Source of the DNA: Patescibacteria group bacterium
GTDB taxonomy: Bacteria > Patescibacteriota > Patescibacteriia > Patescibacteriales > WJLG01
DNA: 42,811 nucleotides
Assembly: GCA_028707065.1 (NCBI GenBank)
Contig: JAQTUZ010000014.1
Span: forward strand, 1 to 42,811
Reading direction: 5' to 3'
Part shown: one piece after another, positions 8,525 to 16,671 of the stretch
Position numbering within the stretch: the first letter of the stretch is position 1
Layout: each line of letters starts with the position of its first letter
Translations under genes and position numbers: made by a program
Notes under the pieces: model-generated
Seen by the model: the letters and a program-made list of their open reading frames with translations, nothing else
Databases searched by the model: none
What the model was told of the DNA's origin: nothing

Positions 8525-9073
8525 ATGAAATTGCTCGCTCTTTTTTTAATCATCATCGCCTTTCCCGTCTTTTCCCGCCCTCACGACACTATCGAGGTTA
8601 AACTTTCCACGCTTGAAAAAGCAAGCAAGGCGGGAATAACCATCTTTAGTTTTAAGTCAGGCGAATGTATCAAGATCATCAGGGATAGTGCTGCCGATGT
8701 GGCCGGTAATGATGTTTGGGGATTGGACGAAAAAGAAAAGATTGGCAAACAAGCAAGTTGTTTGCCCGCAAGGTTCACTCACGGATTTACCCCCCAGGGC
8801 GATTATTCTCTTGCCAAAGAATCGGTTGAACCGGGAGTGATTCCGGAAGTATCTTTTTCCCCATCCTGGGAAAGGCATAAAATGGTCGATGAGGGCCAAT
8901 ATTATGTCTTTCACTCCGGCGAAAAGATATTCGGCCGGCAAGCTTATCGCTTCTTTATCCGGGGGAAGCAGCTGCCCCAGCCGTCGTCGGTAACCCAATG
9001 GGACGATGCGGTAATCGATGATGGCGGAAAATGTTTTTTCTACTCTTTGCCGCTACCGGCGGGATTAAGATAG
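8525..9073 (+). CDS. Secreted protein, unknown function
   Basis: Not recognised. The protein has 182 residues and a signal peptide (LALFLIIIAFPVFS, cleavage near residue 18). The mature domain has three cysteines (GECIK, ASCLPA, KCFFY) and mixed beta-type segments such as GQYYVFHSGEKIFGRQAYRFF. AAGGAG eight bases before ATG 8525 is a good SD. The gene stands between two strong terminators (8369 and 9098), so it is probably a single-gene transcript, although its promoter was not clear (the 110-bp gap before it holds only weak matches). It is the third of three consecutive secreted SD-led genes. Confidence 0.75.
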   Translation: MKLLALFLIIIAFPVFSRPHDTIEVKLSTLEKASKAGITIFSFKSGECIKIIRDSAADVAGNDVWGLDEKEKIGKQASCLPARFTHGFTPQGDYSLAKESVEPGVIPEVSFSPSWERHKMVDEGQYYVFHSGEKIFGRQAYRFFIRGKQLPQPSSVTQWDDAVIDDGGKCFFYSLPLPAGLR

Positions 9074-9097
9074 AAAGATATTTTTTAGATCAGATTC

Positions 9098-9127
9098 GGG
9101 GGCTTTGTTGAGAAACAAGGCCTCTTT
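9098..9127 (+). terminator. Intrinsic terminator after the secreted-protein cluster
   Basis: GGGGGCTTTGTT pairs with AACAAGGCCTC (with G-T wobbles) across GAGA and is followed by TTTTTTTAT. Confidence 0.88.
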
Positions 9128-9153
9128 TTTTATCATAAGTCGCGTGATATCAT

Positions 9154-10554
9154 ATGAATATGGCCGAAAAAATTAAAATACAACCTAATGAAAATCGAGT
9201 TGCCTCCTGGCTGGTTTTGGCGTTTTTGGCGCTCTTATTCATCGCCGCCTGCCTGGCCGCGCCCAGCTATCCTTGGCTGCTGATCGTTTTTTTCGCCGCG
9301 GCGATTTTTTTACTGCTCGCCACCAAGATCGAATACGGCGTTTATTTAATGATTTTCTTTTTGCCGGCGATCAATTGGAATTTCACTTTTCATAGCTTAG
9401 TGATCCCGTTCGTCGATCTGCTTGGCCTCACTGTTTTCACCGCCTTTGTGCTGCGGACCGTTTATCGCCGGCTCTTCGACCGCGCCCGCTTCAGCTTGAG
9501 AATTCCGCTTTTTATCCCATTCATTTTATTTTTTGCCAGCATCACAATCTCAAATTTCCTCTCGGAATATATCAGCGGCAATATTTGGTATTCGATCCGC
9601 TGGATTTTGTTTTTTTATTTGGTTTACGTCACCTTGCCGGTTAACGTCATCAATAATGAAAGGATATTGAAAAATTCCCTGATCAGCTTTATGTTGTCCG
9701 GCTTGACCGTCGCTATGATGGGAGTCGTTTCGCTTTTCCAGCAGGATTGGCAATATACGCTGGTGCGGACTTTGCCGATTCAAATTTTCGGCATTTATCC
9801 TTTGGGCGATAATCATAATTTGGTCGGCGAAGTGCTGATCGTTTCCTTGTTTTTTACGCAGGCGCTTAAATATTGGTCGCGTTCGATCACGGCCACCCGG
9901 CTGTTGAATATTCTGATGATTTTTCAAACTTTGGTTCTACTGGGAACTTTTTCCCGCGCCGCCTGGGTCGCCTTGGGCGTCGGCGTCATTCTTTTTTTGA
10001 TCTTCGCCCAGCGAGCGGCCCGCGGCCAGCTTTTAGTCATTATGGCTTTTTGCCTGATTTTGCTTTCGCCGTTTTCGCTGTATATGTATAAATTGCAGAG
10101 CAATTTTTCCATCGGCGGCACCTCGAACGAAAGCCGCCTGCTGATGACCGAGATCGCCTGGAATAATTTTACGCTCAAGCCGCTTTTCGGCTGGGGGACC
10201 GGGCAGTTTGAGAATATGATGGCCAATGACGTGCGTTTTATCGCTAACTATGGAGCGCCCCTGGATTCGCACGGAGTCTGGCAAAAAGTTTTGGCGGAGA
10301 ACGGCGTATTCGGCGTCGTTACTTTTGCCGGAATTTTTCTTTCAATTGTTATTATTTTTTTCCGCTCGTTAAGAAAATATCGGGCGGAAACAGCATTGCT
10401 TTTGCCGATATTTTTGGGCGGCCTCTGCATGTTTTTGATCCAATTTTTTAATACCTCTTATTATAAGGGCAAGCTTTGGCTGCCGGTCGCGTTGGGATTG
10501 TGCGCGATCAATATTGTGAGGAAAAAATTTCGAGAGGCCAAGAAAAAATCGTAA
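9154..10554 (+). CDS. O-antigen polymerase/ligase-type membrane protein
   Basis: Polytopic membrane protein of 466 residues with about 11-12 hydrophobic segments, of the WaaL/Wzy type (PF04932-like), which polymerises or transfers undecaprenyl-linked glycan outside the membrane. The family features are the FSRAAWVALGVGVILFL segment, the long external loop before it, GWGTGQFENMM and the nearby HGVWQKVLAENGVFGVV. ATG 9154 (with ATG 9160 two codons later) has no SD and follows the terminator at 9098 closely, so its promoter must be short or lie in the terminator region. Neighbours Wzz and glycosyltransferases support a polysaccharide assembly role. Whether it is a polymerase or a ligase cannot be told. 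Confidence 0.85.
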   Translation: MNMAEKIKIQPNENRVASWLVLAFLALLFIAACLAAPSYPWLLIVFFAAAIFLLLATKIEYGVYLMIFFLPAINWNFTFHSLVIPFVDLLGLTVFTAFVLRTVYRRLFDRARFSLRIPLFIPFILFFASITISNFLSEYISGNIWYSIRWILFFYLVYVTLPVNVINNERILKNSLISFMLSGLTVAMMGVVSLFQQDWQYTLVRTLPIQIFGIYPLGDNHNLVGEVLIVSLFFTQALKYWSRSITATRLLNILMIFQTLVLLGTFSRAAWVALGVGVILFLIFAQRAARGQLLVIMAFCLILLSPFSLYMYKLQSNFSIGGTSNESRLLMTEIAWNNFTLKPLFGWGTGQFENMMANDVRFIANYGAPLDSHGVWQKVLAENGVFGVVTFAGIFLSIVIIFFRSLRKYRAETALLLPIFLGGLCMFLIQFFNTSYYKGKLWLPVALGLCAINIVRKKFREAKKKS

Positions 10555-10612
10555 GAACGCAATATTTCGCGTTCCGGCAATTTAAAAGCGCGCAAAATAT
10601 TGCGCGCCTACG
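10551..10612. repeat. AACGCAATATTTTGCGTT palindrome family, copy pair
   Basis: GTAAGAACGCAATATTTCGC plus GTTCC, then GCGCGCAAAATATTGCGCGC plus CTACG: two palindromic units, themselves inverted to each other. The first overlaps the stop codon of the upstream gene. Related copies are at 12847, 17867 and 37273. Confidence 0.8.
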
Positions 10613-10624
10613 ACAGTTTAATTT

Positions 10625-11701
10625 ATGGATAATAAAATTAAAATTTTGCATATCGTCCCCAGCTTATTGCCGGGCGGAGCGGAAAAAATGGCGGTCGATT
10701 TGGCCAAATTCGCCGACCGCGGCCTTTTCAGCGTCGAAGTTCTTTGTTTGCGGGCCGGTGGAATTTGGGAAGAGGAATTGCGGCGGGCGCAAATTCCGTT
10801 CACGGTTATCGGCAGTCTCCGGCACCCGATAATTTTTGATTTTTTCAAGATCGTTGGTTTTATCCGTGCTTTTTCGCCCGACATCGTCCAGACCCATCTT
10901 TTTGGCGCGGATTTTTATGGCCGCTTAGCGGCGAAATTGGCTGGCGTCAAAAGAATTATTTCCACCGAACAGAATTTAAATTGGAATGAGAATTGGCTGA
11001 AAAAAATCGCCAAATACTGGACGGCCAAATTGGCGGTTAAAATAGTCGCGGCGTCAGGAGCGATAAAAAAATATTTAATTGATCAGGAAGGCGTCGAGGC
11101 AGGCAAGATCGAAGTGATTTATAATGGCGTGGAAATTGAAAAATTTTTAAATAATAGCCGCGCTTACGAAGCGACTTCGCCCGTTGTCGGCACGATCGGC
11201 CGCTTAACCCGCCAAAAAGGTTTTGATTATTTGCTGAAATCAGTGGCTAATATTCCAGAAATTGAAGTCTTGATTGCCGGAGAAGGGGAAGAGAGAGAAT
11301 CTTTGCTTCAGGGAATCAAAGAACTTGGCTTGGAACGGCGAGTGAAGTTGGTCGGAGTGCGAAAAGATGTGGCTGGCTTTTTAAATTCGTTGGATATTTT
11401 TGTCCTGCCTTCGCGCTGGGAAGGATTTGGCATTGTTATTTTGGAAGCGGGCTTGTCCGGCTTGCCGGTTATCGCGAGCGGAGTTGACGGTATTTTAGAA
11501 ATAATTTCCGACAACGAGGACGGCCTGTTATTTGCGCCGGGCAACAGCGAAGATCTGGCCGCTAAATTGAAAAAATTGCTCTCCGATCCGGCCGAGCGCG
11601 CCCGCTTGGGAAAAAATCTCCAGCGAAAAGTCGCGGATAAATTTGATATCAAGAAGACCGTCAAACAATACGAAGAGTTGTATCAGAAAATAATGAATTG
11701 A
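10625..11701 (+). CDS. GT4-family glycosyltransferase
   Basis: GT-B retaining glycosyltransferase of 358 residues, cytoplasmic or membrane-associated, adding a sugar to a lipid-linked glycan. Evidence: the N-terminal ILHIVPSLLPGGAEKMAVDL acceptor-side loop, IYNGVEIEKF, VGTIGRLTRQKGFDYLLK at the start of the second domain, and the nucleotide-sugar E-x7-E motif EGFGIVILE at about 266-274. Donor and acceptor cannot be told from sequence. There is no SD; the gene follows a palindromic repeat. It runs into the radical SAM gene five bases after its TGA stop, so the two are probably cotranscribed. Confidence 0.93.
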   Translation: MDNKIKILHIVPSLLPGGAEKMAVDLAKFADRGLFSVEVLCLRAGGIWEEELRRAQIPFTVIGSLRHPIIFDFFKIVGFIRAFSPDIVQTHLFGADFYGRLAAKLAGVKRIISTEQNLNWNENWLKKIAKYWTAKLAVKIVAASGAIKKYLIDQEGVEAGKIEVIYNGVEIEKFLNNSRAYEATSPVVGTIGRLTRQKGFDYLLKSVANIPEIEVLIAGEGEERESLLQGIKELGLERRVKLVGVRKDVAGFLNSLDIFVLPSRWEGFGIVILEAGLSGLPVIASGVDGILEIISDNEDGLLFAPGNSEDLAAKLKKLLSDPAERARLGKNLQRKVADKFDIKKTVKQYEELYQKIMN

Positions 11702-11706
11702 TCCGT

Positions 11707-12840
11707 ATGGGAAAACTTTGGGAAAAAATTAAAAAATTCGGAAAAGGAGCGTTGAAATATTTTCGCTTGACGATGGATTATCGCCAGGCTAAATTGCGGT
11801 ATAATCATTTGTTTTTGAATATCACCAGCTATTGCAACTCTAATTGCGTTTATTGCGAAGTCAAGTGCCTGGATCACAAGAACGATCTGGAATTTGAGCG
11901 GCAAAAAAAATTGATCGCGGAGGCCAGGGAGCTGGGCGTCAAAGAAGTTTCCTTTTCCGGCGGCGAGCCGTTTGTCTATTATAAAGTCTGGGAATTGATC
12001 GATTATGTTTTAAGCCTGGGGATGGAGTTGAACATTATGTCCAACGGCCTGATGATCAATGATTTTACGCCGGAAAAAATTAATACTTTGAAAAAATTAA
12101 AGCGGATTTTCATTTCCCTGGAATCGGCCGATGCTAAAACGCATAATGAATTGCGAGGCGGCCGGGATTTTTTTGAGAAAACCATGGCCGGAGTCAAAAA
12201 GATGCTATCAGCCGGGGTTAAAGTCAGCTTTGCCTCGGTTTTGAGCAATAAAAATTATTCGGGTTTGGCGGATTTGATCAAATTAACCGAGGAATCAGGA
12301 GTGAATTCGGTTTTTTTCCAGCCCCTGCATGTCTGGTCCAATTATGACACGGTGGAAAACATCAAGGACAAGGAAAAATTGATTCCGGCGGAAGATGATT
12401 TTTCCGCTTTGCGGGAAAGCATCAGGCGCTCGATCAAGCTGGCCAAAAAATTGGGCGTGGACAATAATCTTCCCGCCTTGAAGCAATGGGTGGAAAAATA
12501 TTATCTTTATCAGAAGGGGACGGATAAGCGGGGGAGATGGATCGATAATATTATGCCAAGCTATAAGTGCCTGGAAATTTTCACCAAGATCTTCATCGAT
12601 TGCGACGGCGGAGTTTTGCCTTGCGCCATGCTCTCGCCCCAAGATAATTTGAACCATAAGAGTTTAAAGGATTCTTTGGTCAGTTTAGACGCCATCAAGC
12701 AAAGCATCGCCGCGGGAATTTTTCCCAAAGAATGCGATGAATGTTCCTGCCAGGTCGCTTCCAATTTTACCTTCAGTTTGCTGCTATCTCCGATCAAAAA
12801 TATAAAAAACCTTTTTGTTTTTATCAAGGACAAGTTTTAA
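11707..12840 (+). CDS. Radical SAM protein with SPASM-like C-terminus
   Basis: Radical SAM enzyme of 377 residues. The [4Fe-4S] motif C-x3-C-x2-C is at C43, C47 and C50 (SYCNSNCVYC), followed by SFSGGEP, the SAM-binding GGE motif. The C-terminal part has further cysteines (KCLEIF, DCDGGVLPCAML, ECDECSCQ) like the auxiliary-cluster SPASM/twitch regions. Members of this class modify peptides, sugars or cofactors; being inside a glycosyltransferase operon suggests a glycan or nucleotide-sugar substrate, but that is inference. ATG 11707 is used; a TTG nine bases earlier is possible. The HxxxC order and final membrane-like FTFSLLLSPIKNI are noted without interpretation. Confidence 0.9.
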   Translation: MGKLWEKIKKFGKGALKYFRLTMDYRQAKLRYNHLFLNITSYCNSNCVYCEVKCLDHKNDLEFERQKKLIAEARELGVKEVSFSGGEPFVYYKVWELIDYVLSLGMELNIMSNGLMINDFTPEKINTLKKLKRIFISLESADAKTHNELRGGRDFFEKTMAGVKKMLSAGVKVSFASVLSNKNYSGLADLIKLTEESGVNSVFFQPLHVWSNYDTVENIKDKEKLIPAEDDFSALRESIRRSIKLAKKLGVDNNLPALKQWVEKYYLYQKGTDKRGRWIDNIMPSYKCLEIFTKIFIDCDGGVLPCAMLSPQDNLNHKSLKDSLVSLDAIKQSIAAGIFPKECDECSCQVASNFTFSLLLSPIKNIKNLFVFIKDKF

Positions 12841-12846
12841 TTTCCG

Positions 12847-12923
12847 CGTAGGAACGCAATATTTTGCGTTCCAAAAATAATTTAGCCAATCTGCGGAAAG
12901 AACGCAAAATATTGCGTTCCTAC
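12847..12923. repeat. AACGCAATATTTTGCGTT palindrome family, inverted copy pair
   Basis: The unit CGTAGGAACGCAATATTTTG plus CGTTCC (12847-12872) and the inverted unit AAGAACGCAAAATATTGCG plus TTCCTAC (12898-12923). Each is palindromic in itself, and the two together form a longer hairpin. Confidence 0.85.
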
Positions 12924-12934
12924 AAAATAAATTT

Positions 12935-13654
12935 ATGCAAACTCCGGCAGAAGTATTTTTAATCGAACAAATCATTATTTTTTTGAAGAATATCCCGATC
13001 GCCTCCCGGCCGGCCAAGATCATCAATCTTGGCGCGGGCAAGAGTTTCGTGATCGAAGACAGCGTGGCCGCGGCTGACCCTGATTTTACGGTTGATCGCA
13101 CCGATGTTTACGAGTGCCGGATGGATAATCCGCGGGCTCGAACGCGTTTTGTCTGCTCGGCCGACAAAATGCCCGAAGTGCCGACCGAGAATTATGATCT
13201 GGGTTTTTCCAATTATGTTTTGGAGCACGTGGCGAACCTGCCGGACGCGGCCAAAGAAATCTACCGCGTCATCAAACCGGGCGGGATTTTCGCGGTTTCC
13301 ACGCCCAATCCGCAAGCGCCGGAATTTTTCATTTCCCGCCATACGCCGCTTTTCTTCCATCAGCTGATCAAGGGCAAGGGAAAATTCGCCGAAGCCTATG
13401 AAACTTTTTACGCTTACAAAAATATCGGCGAATTGATCAAGATTTTTATTGCCGCCGGCTTTAAAGCCAAAGAAGTTAAATTTTATCCTTTCACTATCGG
13501 TTATCTGTTCCGTTTTCCGATCATCAGCATTATCAGCCGCCTTTACGATAAATTAATTTCACTGCTTGGCGCCAAGCCGCTGATGGGTCAAGTCGGAATT
13601 GTTTTTGAAAAACGATCAAGACCTGATCAGGGGTTTGATCGTTCCGAGCCGTGA
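12935..13654 (+). CDS. Class I SAM-dependent methyltransferase
   Basis: Methyltransferase-fold protein of 239 residues: INLGAGKSFVIED (a variant glycine loop at about 29-41), the acidic TVDRTDVYEC, SADKMPEVPTENYDLGFSNY with NYVLEHV, and the ROSSMANN-end VIKPGGIFAVSTPN. It resembles methyltransferases of polysaccharide gene clusters. The last 13 residues (RSRPDQGFDRSEP) are encoded by a hairpin-forming stretch, AACGATCAA...TTTGATCGTT (13612-13643), and look like a repeat-derived tail rather than part of the fold. No SD. Probably acts on a sugar or lipid intermediate of this locus; the substrate is unknown. Confidence 0.85.
   Translation: MQTPAEVFLIEQIIIFLKNIPIASRPAKIINLGAGKSFVIEDSVAAADPDFTVDRTDVYECRMDNPRARTRFVCSADKMPEVPTENYDLGFSNYVLEHVANLPDAAKEIYRVIKPGGIFAVSTPNPQAPEFFISRHTPLFFHQLIKGKGKFAEAYETFYAYKNIGELIKIFIAAGFKAKEVKFYPFTIGYLFRFPIISIISRLYDKLISLLGAKPLMGQVGIVFEKRSRPDQGFDRSEP
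13611..13644. repeat. Hairpin at the 3-prime end of a methyltransferase gene
   Basis: AACGATCAA and TTGATCGTT arms flank a smaller CCTGATCAGG palindrome. The structure is inside the reading frame and encodes the odd tail of the methyltransferase. No U-run follows. Confidence 0.6.
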
Positions 13655-13691
13655 GGCGAGGAAGCTGTTTTAAATAGGCAAATTTTAAATT

Positions 13692-13733
13692 ATGAAAAAT
13701 CCCATCGAGCGCTATTATCACTTTTTACTTTAA
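13692..13733 (+). CDS. Possible 13-codon ORF before a glycosyltransferase
   Basis: ATG at 13692 opens MKNPIERYYHFLL and stops with TAA four bases before the next gene's ATG. There is no SD. It could be a leader peptide, the remnant of a gene, or chance. Kept only because the spacing to the next gene is tight. Confidence 0.2.
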   Translation: MKNPIERYYHFLL

Positions 13734-13737
13734 GTTT

Positions 13738-14967
13738 ATGAAAATATTACTTATCAACAATTATCATTATTCACGGGACGGAGTGACCAGGGCTTATTTT
13801 GATCTGGCTGAAATTTTAACCGCCCGGGGGCATGAAGTCGCCTTTTTTTCCGCCCATAGCGCCAAGGAAACTCCGACCAAGTGGTCGAAATATTTTGCTT
13901 CTCCCACTGATTTCGAAGAAAAAATCGGCGGATTGGCCAAAATCAAATTGATTGCCAAGGGTTTTTATAATTTTGAGGCGAAAAATAAATTAGCCGAGCT
14001 CTTAAAGGATTTTCAGCCCGATGTCGCTCATTTGCACAATATTTATCATCATCTTTCTCCTTCGATAATCGGCGTCTTGAAAAAAAATAAAATTCCGCTG
14101 GTAATGACCTTGCATGATTACGCGCTGGTCAGCCCGAATTACAATTTGTTCGCGCGGGGAAAAATTTGGGAAGGCGCTAAGGGCGGAAAATTTTGGCGCT
14201 GTCTGGCCGACCGCTGCGTCAAAGGCTCTTATTGGCGAAGTTTTTTGGCGATGATCGAGTCTTATTTTTATCAAGGGCTGGGAAGTTATCGGAAAATAGA
14301 TTTATTCATTTCGCCCAGCCGTTTTTTGATCGATAAATTCAAAGAATTCGGATTTAAATCAGAAATCATTTATCTCCCCAATCCTTTTTTGCTGACGGAT
14401 GAGGCCGCGTCCGCCAATCGGGCGGAAAAAGAAAAATATTTCCTTTATTACGGGCGCTTAAGCGCCGAGAAGGGGATAGCTGATTTGCTGCGCGCTTATG
14501 CCAAACTGGAAACAGATATTAAATTAAGGATCGTCGGCGCCGGACCGCAAGAAGCTGATCTGAAAAAAATCGTCGCCGAAGAAAAAATCAGCGGCGTGGA
14601 TTTTTCGGGCTACAAGATCGGCGCGGAACTTTGGCGGCAAGTCGCCGGCGCCGAAGCGATTGTTGTCCCGTCGCGCTGGTATGAGAACGCGCCGTACAGC
14701 GTGATCGAGCCGATGGGGTTGGGCAAAATAGTAATAGCCGCCAATCTCGGCGGCCTGGCCGAATTGATCAGCGATGGCCGAAGCGGTTTTCTTTTTGCCG
14801 CCGGCGACATTGAGGATTTGAAAACCAAATTGAATTTTATTTTATCTCATCCGGAATTGAAAGATTCGATCGGCGCGGCGGCGATCGCGGCCGTAAAAGA
14901 CAAAAATGATCCGGAAAAATTCTATCAAGCCTTGCTTAAAATCTACGAGCGGGCGCCTAAAGTGTAA
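13738..14967 (+). CDS. GT4-family glycosyltransferase
   Basis: GT-B glycosyltransferase of 409 residues. The N-terminal domain starts ILLINNYHYSRDGVTRAYFD and contains HLHNIYHHLSPSI and MTLHDYALVSPNY; the C-terminal domain starts FLYYGRLSAEKGIADLLRAY and includes VPSRWYENAPYSVIEPMGLG, the E-rich donor-binding segment in which the first Glu of E-x7-E is shifted in the form YENAPYSVIE. This N-terminal pattern is common in capsule and exopolysaccharide clusters. Sugar specificity is unknown. No SD. A 13-codon ORF ends just upstream. Confidence 0.92.
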   Translation: MKILLINNYHYSRDGVTRAYFDLAEILTARGHEVAFFSAHSAKETPTKWSKYFASPTDFEEKIGGLAKIKLIAKGFYNFEAKNKLAELLKDFQPDVAHLHNIYHHLSPSIIGVLKKNKIPLVMTLHDYALVSPNYNLFARGKIWEGAKGGKFWRCLADRCVKGSYWRSFLAMIESYFYQGLGSYRKIDLFISPSRFLIDKFKEFGFKSEIIYLPNPFLLTDEAASANRAEKEKYFLYYGRLSAEKGIADLLRAYAKLETDIKLRIVGAGPQEADLKKIVAEEKISGVDFSGYKIGAELWRQVAGAEAIVVPSRWYENAPYSVIEPMGLGKIVIAANLGGLAELISDGRSGFLFAAGDIEDLKTKLNFILSHPELKDSIGAAAIAAVKDKNDPEKFYQALLKIYERAPKV

Positions 14968-15101
14968 TTTTTAGGATTTTTTGCCGTTTAAATTAAGGGT
15001 TGCTTATCAGAAACGGGGTCAAGGAAGAAACTTAAAAATATTGATAAATTTGGCTAACCAAGGCCATTTTTTTGTTAGAGCGGTTAAGGGGTGAAAAAGT
15101 A

Positions 15102-15130
15102 TTGACATTTAGTATTAATTATGCTACTAT
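15102..15130 (+). promoter_or_regulatory. Sigma-70-type promoter with extended -10, for the secreted propeller-like gene
   Basis: TTGACA (15102-15107), 17 bases, TACTAT (15125-15130) preceded by TGC. Same -10 string TGCTACTAT as the wzz promoter at 4765-4793. The leader is about 55 bp long and contains two TTATTATAAC direct repeats. Confidence 0.88.
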
Positions 15131-15192
15131 CAGATGATTGTCTTATGATTATTTATTATAACTTATTATAACTTTTTAAATTTATACTAACT

Positions 15193-16464
15193 ATGAAAAA
15201 AGTCCTAATTATCGCTGTTTTGTTCGCCGTCTTGGGTGCTTCGCTTTTGATGCAGCCGACCGAGAGCAAAACCAAAGCTTATTACTCCGGCAAGGCTGTG
15301 GGTTATAACGGAACGTTTTATGTCGGCACCGTCAACACCGGCAATTTTGAGCTGTTCGCTTTGGGAAACGGCCAGCTTAATAAAGTGACCACTATCCAAT
15401 CTCTCGACGCGAACTACAAGGAGTTCGGCGATCTGCTTTTTGATAAAGCTGACGGCCGCCTTTATGTTTATTTGGTGAATGGCCGCTATTTAATCAAGTA
15501 CGACATCACTGATCCGGAAATCCCCGCGCTCTTATTGAAGGTCAAGGATAATTCCTGGGACTGGTTCGCGCGCGTGGAAAAGGTTAACGGCAATATCGTT
15601 ACCATCGGCAGCAAGGGCACCAAGGTCTGGAACAAGGATATGCAAGTGATCGATTCCTACGCCATGGTCAACAATATGTCGTTGGGCTATTCCCAATTCG
15701 TCGACAACGGCAAATTGATGGTGAGCATGAAAGACAAATTGAATGTCTATAGCACGGCTTCCCGGCAAAAAGTTTCCGAATACACCATTGCCACCAATGA
15801 TGCCAACACCGGCCGGGCGATCACCAGCGATGAGAATTTGATTTATTTGGTTGACGATCAATCTTTGAAAGCGGTTGATTTCGACGGCAACGTGATAAAG
15901 CAATTCACCCATGCCGGCGTGACCGGATACGACGTCATCGATTCCACCGATCCGAATTATCTTTATTTCTCCGACGGTGTCGGCATCGTCAAGGTTGACA
16001 AGGAAACTTTCCAGCCGGTTAAATGGGATTGGACCACGAACTCCGGTCCGTCCGGAAGCTGGGCGATGGGCATCAGTTCCGCCAATGACGCTAACGGCGA
16101 AAAAATCGCGATCTTCAACGGTTCGAATATCATGGTCCTTGACCAAAATATGAATACGGTCGCCACTTATCTGGCGGTGGAAAAAGACACCCGCCCGACG
16201 CAACCGTTAAGCTTGGGCATTGATAAGAATTTTGGCGCGGAAGGATCCCAGGTTGCCGTTCATGGCACCGGTTTCGGTCTGAATGAAACTTTGAAAATTG
16301 AAATCAATAAGATCAAAGTCGCCGAAGTCCAAGCTGATGAGTATGGCAATTTTATTGCCACGATCACGGTCCCGGCGGTGGAACACAACCCGCTTAATAC
16401 CGATATCAAGGTCACCGGACTTAGTTCCAAGCTTACTTACTCTACGACCTTCAGGATTGAATAA
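15193..16464 (+). CDS. Secreted beta-propeller-like protein with C-terminal IPT/TIG-like domain
   Basis: Exported protein of 423 residues with a signal peptide or N-terminal anchor at 1-28 (VLIIAVLFAVLGASLLM). Residues about 35-335 show repeated four-stranded units with the recurring pattern of a hydrophobic strand, G-N or D-G turn and strand (DGRLYVYLVNGRYLIKYDI, VDKETFQPVKWDW), which suits a propeller. The last 80 residues begin PLSLGIDKNFGAEGSQVAVH and contain GTGFGLNETLKIEIN, like an IPT/TIG immunoglobulin domain. No catalytic motif is visible. It has its own strong promoter and sits among glycosyltransferases, so a surface or glycan-associated role is likely but unproven. No SD, unlike the secreted genes at 5974-9073. 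Confidence 0.8.
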   Translation: MKKVLIIAVLFAVLGASLLMQPTESKTKAYYSGKAVGYNGTFYVGTVNTGNFELFALGNGQLNKVTTIQSLDANYKEFGDLLFDKADGRLYVYLVNGRYLIKYDITDPEIPALLLKVKDNSWDWFARVEKVNGNIVTIGSKGTKVWNKDMQVIDSYAMVNNMSLGYSQFVDNGKLMVSMKDKLNVYSTASRQKVSEYTIATNDANTGRAITSDENLIYLVDDQSLKAVDFDGNVIKQFTHAGVTGYDVIDSTDPNYLYFSDGVGIVKVDKETFQPVKWDWTTNSGPSGSWAMGISSANDANGEKIAIFNGSNIMVLDQNMNTVATYLAVEKDTRPTQPLSLGIDKNFGAEGSQVAVHGTGFGLNETLKIEINKIKVAEVQADEYGNFIATITVPAVEHNPLNTDIKVTGLSSKLTYSTTFRIE

Positions 16465-16538
16465 TAATTTATTCGAACTCTTATATGCCTTTCATCTTTA
16501 GTAAAAGGTGGAAGGTAATAAGAAGTTGAAAATATAAT

Positions 16539-16656
16539 CCGAACCTACGAAATACCCGAATACTACAAACAGCCACATAACGAAAGCGCTGATTAAGAGT
16601 GTTCGGGAAAAAAATGTTCGTAGTATTCGTGTCTAATTCGTAGTATTCGTATTATA
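16539..16656. repeat. CCGAACCTACGAAATACCCG family, inverted pair
   Basis: ATAATCCGAACCTACGAAAT, ACCCGAATACTAC at the left; GTTCGTAGTATTCGTG and CGTAGTATTCGTATTATA at the right, inverted. Same word family as 20227, 21557, 22617 and 35566. Confidence 0.85.
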
Positions 16657-16671
16657 TACCCAAAATTATTT

